A stretch of 26,950 bases of DNA from QFOX01 sp044237845 (GTDB lineage: Bacteria > Pseudomonadota > Alphaproteobacteria > Rickettsiales > UBA3002), in contig JBIIEL010000028.1 of the NCBI GenBank assembly GCA_044237845.1, positions 1-26,950 on the forward strand, in the 5' to 3' direction. The translations under genes and the position numbers were made by a program. The notes beneath the pieces were generated by a model. That model did no database searches, had not been told where the DNA came from, and saw only the letters and a program-made list of their open reading frames with translations. Below are positions 24,037-26,950 of this stretch, one piece after another; within the stretch, counting starts at the first letter, position 1, and each line of letters opens with the position of its first letter.

Positions 24037-25188
24037 GTAGCCCAGCACAATCTCCGCCGCCTTATCGCTGGGAGCGCGAGAATCTTCGCTGCCAAGCATT
24101 GCCGAAATACGGGTAAGTTCTTGTTTCTGTGCAGTGCGCACGGTTTCATCTGTCAGCAGAGGGTGTAGCGCAGCACTTAGTTTTTCGGGCGTACAATTCT
24201 CTTGCAACAGCTCCGGCACCGACATTTTTCCGGCGAGAATATTGGCAAGATTCACATACGCAACACGAAGCATTCGGCGTAGCAGATAGACGCTGATGGG
24301 GTTCGCGCGATAGGCTGTCACGCTCGGCAGCCCGGCGAGCGCGCATTCCAAACCGATTGTGCCGGACTTGGCAAGTGCCGCTGTGGCAGCGGCGAAAAGC
24401 CCCTTTTTATCCGTCGCGTTTGAAAGCACCTGTGCTTTTACTGTCCAATTTTTGGTGCGCGCACGCATCGTCTCCAGCAGTGCTTCCGGCACCTGAATCA
24501 CAACTTCGAGTGCGGGGGTGTTCGCGTGCAGGCGTTCAATTGCCTTGCTGAAAATCGGCCAGAGGCGCTTGATTTCACCGGCGCGGCTACCGGGGAATAC
24601 GGCTAGTAGCGGCGCATCTATCGCAATGCCATGCGCTTTGCGGAAAGCGGCGCCATCCCCTCGATCCTTCCACCACCAGGCGATATGATGTCCCACAAAG
24701 TTGGTGGGCAGTTTCTCGGCCTCGAAATAGGGTGGTTCAAACGGCAGCAGGCAGAGCAGATGGTCGTAGCGTTCTGCGACAATTTTGGCGCGCTCAGGGC
24801 GGTAAGCCCACACAGTCGGCGCCACGTAATGAATCAGCTTCGCGTGAATTTTTCCGCGCGCATGCAGTTGTTTTAGCACCCGTAGCGCGAATCCCGGAAC
24901 GTCGATGGTAATAATAATATCCGGCTGTTCGCGTTCCAAAAATTCCACTGTTTCACGAATGCGGCGGGTGAGGGTGCGGATATGTGGCAGAATTTCAGCA
25001 ATACCAATCAGGGCAATATCGCGAATGGGGAAGAGGCTGGTCAGCCCCTGCGCCTGCATAGTACTGCCACCAACGCCGACAAACTGCACATCTGCGCGAC
25101 GCGTTTTGATGGCTTCCATCAACCAGCCGCCAAGCTGGTCGCCGGAGACTTCCCCGGCGATGATGGCGATTTTGCAGGACGATGCCAC
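24028..25188 (-). CDS. lpxB: Lipid-A-disaccharide synthase
   Basis: LpxB joins UDP-2,3-diacylglucosamine and lipid X into the lipid A disaccharide at the inner membrane. The GTG at 25188, four bases after the lpxI stop, gives 386 residues (E. coli 382) and places the first strand KIAIIAGEVSGDQLGGWLM directly after it. Longer in-frame options begin with TTG inside lpxI and add an unlikely Ser/Ala-rich leader. No ribosome binding site is clear, so re-initiation after lpxI is likely. Family motifs: GVGGSTMQAQGLTSLF, APTVWAYRPERAK, NFVGHHIA, AVFPGSRAGEIKRLWP, and a late segment with AKSGTIGLECALAGLPSV. The stop lies inside the recG end. Confidence 0.94.
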   Translation of the reverse strand: MASSCKIAIIAGEVSGDQLGGWLMEAIKTRRADVQFVGVGGSTMQAQGLTSLFPIRDIALIGIAEILPHIRTLTRRIRETVEFLEREQPDIIITIDVPGFALRVLKQLHARGKIHAKLIHYVAPTVWAYRPERAKIVAERYDHLLCLLPFEPPYFEAEKLPTNFVGHHIAWWWKDRGDGAAFRKAHGIAIDAPLLAVFPGSRAGEIKRLWPIFSKAIERLHANTPALEVVIQVPEALLETMRARTKNWTVKAQVLSNATDKKGLFAAATAALAKSGTIGLECALAGLPSVTAYRANPISVYLLRRMLRVAYVNLANILAGKMSVPELLQENCTPEKLSAALHPLLTDETVRTAQKQELTRISAMLGSEDSRAPSDKAAEIVLGYLN

Positions 25189-25192
25189 AGCG

Positions 25193-26053
25193 CTAATCAA
25201 GGATGCTGAAGCCGACGATGAAAATGCCAAGCGCATCCGCACGGCGGGCAACTTCGCGACGGTTTACGATCAACGACGCGCCGGCCTCAACCGCAATACC
25301 CGCGAACCCGCACTCAGCAATGCGTTCGACGGTTTCAACGCCAATCGTCGGTAGATCGACGCGCTTTTCCTGCTGAGGTTTTTTCACTTTCACCAGCACG
25401 CCGCCCGTGGGTTCCAGCTTCAGTGGCGCACAGCGATAAATTAGCGCATCTGTGCCTTCAATTGCCTCAAGCCCAAGCACTTGACCATTTTGCACGATAA
25501 CGGCCTGCCCAATATCGAGCGCGCCAATCGCGCGGGCGATGCGCGCACCGGTCTCAATATCCGCCTGCGCACGTTTGTCTGGGTAAATGCTGCCGATCAT
25601 GCCTTCCGGCGCAAGCAAATCCCGCACGATGTCATCTACGCCACTCACGCGAAATCCTTCTTCTTCGAGGAAGGAAACAATGCTGCTGAGCAATTCATTG
25701 TCACCACTCAGAAGTTGAGAACCAATGCGGGCGAGGAGTTTGCTTCCCTTTAAATCTGGCCGCAGCGCTGTGATTTTTGGGCGGGTTACTTTTCCTGCCA
25801 TCACCAGCTCTTTTACACCATGGGCATGGAGCAAATCGAATGCTTTACCAATCGCGCCGAGACGAATGCTCGCCTGAGAATCTCCCGCGAGGCGAAGCGT
25901 TTCCTCATCCACCGAGTCTTGCAAGGCAAGCAGAAAATACGGACGATTCATCTCGCGGCAGGCATCCATCAGCATGCGCGGAAGGTCGCCGGCACCGGCA
26001 ATAATACCGAGCGTATTTTCTGGAATTGGGGCTTCTTTCACGCGGGCATTCAT
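25193..26053 (-). CDS. lpxI: UDP-2,3-diacylglucosamine pyrophosphatase LpxI
   Basis: LpxI hydrolyses UDP-2,3-diacylglucosamine to lipid X and UMP, the step done by LpxH in E. coli. LpxI (formerly DUF1009) is typical of alphaproteobacteria, including Caulobacter. It has 286 residues; the ATG at 26053 overlaps the lpxA stop (ATGA). The N-terminal half has GIIAGAGDLPRMLMDACR and ELVMAGKVTRPK. The C-terminal domain has KRVDLPTIGVETVERI, whose Asp233 corresponds to the catalytic Asp225 reported for Caulobacter LpxI (alignment by eye), and AGIAVEAGASLIVNR. It lies between lpxA and lpxB, the expected position. Confidence 0.95.
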   Translation of the reverse strand: MNARVKEAPIPENTLGIIAGAGDLPRMLMDACREMNRPYFLLALQDSVDEETLRLAGDSQASIRLGAIGKAFDLLHAHGVKELVMAGKVTRPKITALRPDLKGSKLLARIGSQLLSGDNELLSSIVSFLEEEGFRVSGVDDIVRDLLAPEGMIGSIYPDKRAQADIETGARIARAIGALDIGQAVIVQNGQVLGLEAIEGTDALIYRCAPLKLEPTGGVLVKVKKPQQEKRVDLPTIGVETVERIAECGFAGIAVEAGASLIVNRREVARRADALGIFIVGFSILD

Positions 26054-26859
26054 GCGGCCTCGCGCGGTTCCGACTTAACGCTCGGAGTGCAGAATGCGCG
26101 GGCAGTGTCGGTGAGAACAAAGTCAAGCAGCAGCGCCACTTCTGGCTCCACCGGCTTCGATTTCATGGCTTCCGCACGGTCGTTCAGCGTGCCTTCATTA
26201 CTCAGGAACAGCTCTTTGAATGCGTGGCGCAGGGCGTGAATGCGTGCGCGTTCGATATCCATTCGCTTCAGCCCGACAAGGTTTAGCCCTTCGAGCGATG
26301 CGCGTTCACCCTTTACCGTGCCAAACGGAATCACGTCTTTTTCGACCGCCGACATGCCGCCGATAAACGCATGGGTGCCGATGCGCACAAACTGGTGAAC
26401 AGCCGAGAGCCCGCCGATAATAGCGAAATCACCCACGCTCACATGCCCTGCAATGGTGGCGTTATTGGCCAGAATGACGCGGTTGCCAACATGACAGTCA
26501 TGCGCGACATGCGAAGAAGCCATGAACAGGCAGTCGTCACCCACGGTGGTGATCATGCCGCCGCCTTTGGTGCCAGGGTTCATGGTAACATGCTCACGAA
26601 TCACGTTACGTGCGCCCATGATGAGGCGTGAATCTTCGCCTTTGAATTTTTTATCCTGCGGGCGGTGACCGATGGAAGCGAAAGGAAAAATTTCCGTGGC
26701 TTCACCAATGCTCGTATTTCCGTCCACCACAACATGGCTATGCAAAATTACACCATCTGCCAGCGTTACATTTTCGCCGATGACGGAGTAGGCGCCAACG
26801 CTGACGTTCGTGCCGATCTTCGCGCCGTCGGCAATAATCGCAGAGGGGTGAATGCTCAT
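26050..26859 (-). CDS. lpxA: UDP-N-acetylglucosamine acyltransferase
   Basis: LpxA moves a 3-hydroxyacyl chain from acyl carrier protein to UDP-GlcNAc, the first step of lipid A synthesis, in the cytoplasm. It has 269 residues (E. coli 262) from an ATG at 26859 with AAGGA upstream. The left-handed parallel beta helix is evident as repeated hexapeptides (IHPSAIIADGAKIGTNVSVG). The catalytic histidine is His120 in SSHVAHDCHVGNRVILAN, with His117 alongside. HQFVRIGTHAFIGGMSAV is the segment that helps set acyl chain length. The C-terminal helical domain contains NLVGLKRMDIERARIHALR. It starts 9 bases after the fabZ stop. Confidence 0.97.
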   Translation of the reverse strand: MSIHPSAIIADGAKIGTNVSVGAYSVIGENVTLADGVILHSHVVVDGNTSIGEATEIFPFASIGHRPQDKKFKGEDSRLIMGARNVIREHVTMNPGTKGGGMITTVGDDCLFMASSHVAHDCHVGNRVILANNATIAGHVSVGDFAIIGGLSAVHQFVRIGTHAFIGGMSAVEKDVIPFGTVKGERASLEGLNLVGLKRMDIERARIHALRHAFKELFLSNEGTLNDRAEAMKSKPVEPEVALLLDFVLTDTARAFCTPSVKSEPREAA

Positions 26860-26868
26860 GATATGTCC

Positions 26869-26950
26869 TTAATCATCCATGATCATGGCGGAATAGGTCG
26901 ATTCGGCGACTTTTACGCCATCCACCATCGCGGTGCCTTCAAATTTCCAA
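26869..26950 (-). CDS. fabZ: 3-hydroxyacyl-ACP dehydratase FabZ, C-terminal end only
   Basis: The last 26 codons of a gene entering from the right edge read WKFEGTAMVDGVKVAEST then YSAMIMDD and stop (TAA at 26869-26871). This is the recognisable end of FabZ, which dehydrates 3-hydroxyacyl-ACP in fatty acid synthesis and competes with LpxA for the same substrate. The order fabZ-lpxA matches the common lpxD-fabZ-lpxA-lpxB cluster, which supports the call despite the short fragment. Confidence 0.88.
   Translation of the reverse strand, partial: WKFEGTAMVDGVKVAESTYSAMIMDD

Noticed and set aside
1..26950. CRISPR arrays, insertion sequences, tRNA or rRNA genes
   Set aside because: I looked for regularly spaced repeats, transposase-like proteins with inverted ends and cloverleaf-like stretches. 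Almost all bases are taken up by coding sequence and none of these was visible.

Overview
This window is a gene-dense piece of an alphaproteobacterial chromosome. The main pointers are the neighbourhood of a DUF1467-type membrane protein, a short prolyl-tRNA synthetase, lolC, lolD and dnaE; the recG / sdhE-mfd arrangement; and lipid A genes that use LpxI rather than LpxH. I cannot name an order or species. I see no transposase, integrase, phage gene, CRISPR array, rRNA or tRNA, and no gene-free stretch longer than about 100 bases.

Layout. 1-312 (-): start of an unknown Gly/Ala-rich hydrophobic protein, cut by the window edge. 400-1447 (+): a DUF1467-like membrane protein with an added exported C-terminal part, then a Cys-containing lipoprotein; a weak hairpin terminator follows. 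1550-8268 (+): proS, lolC, lolD and dnaE, each overlapping the next by a few bases. 8269-10421 (-): pabC then pabB, making p-aminobenzoate. 10476-13373 (+): folB, folK, folP and folC. The two divergent arms hold most of the pterin and pABA half of folate synthesis. 13438-15103 (+): a two-gene unit of unknown role, a Pro-rich 218-aa protein and a secreted PstS-like phosphate-binding protein with no permease genes beside it. 15100-17083 (-): parE, broken by a frameshift. 17146-20892 (-): sdhE then mfd. 20960-24036 (+): a PAS plus degenerate GGDEF protein, then recG. 24028-26950 (-): the end of fabZ, then lpxA, lpxI and lpxB (lipid A synthesis).

Transcription appears to run in long units with overlapping starts and stops. 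Three convergent gene ends meet with no intergenic space at all (8268/8269, 15100/15103, 24028/24036). Divergent promoters probably lie in the short gaps at 313-399, 10422-10475 and 20893-20959.

Most of the window is housekeeping and I did not find a clearly new multi-gene system. The points most worth a second look are an apparent 8-base deletion in the ATPase domain of parE; a PAS/GGDEF protein that has lost GGDEF but keeps an RxxD I-site in the correct register, suggesting a c-di-GMP receptor; a PabC that lacks the conserved PLP-binding glutamate; and the orphan pair of an unknown Pro-rich protein and a PstS-like protein.
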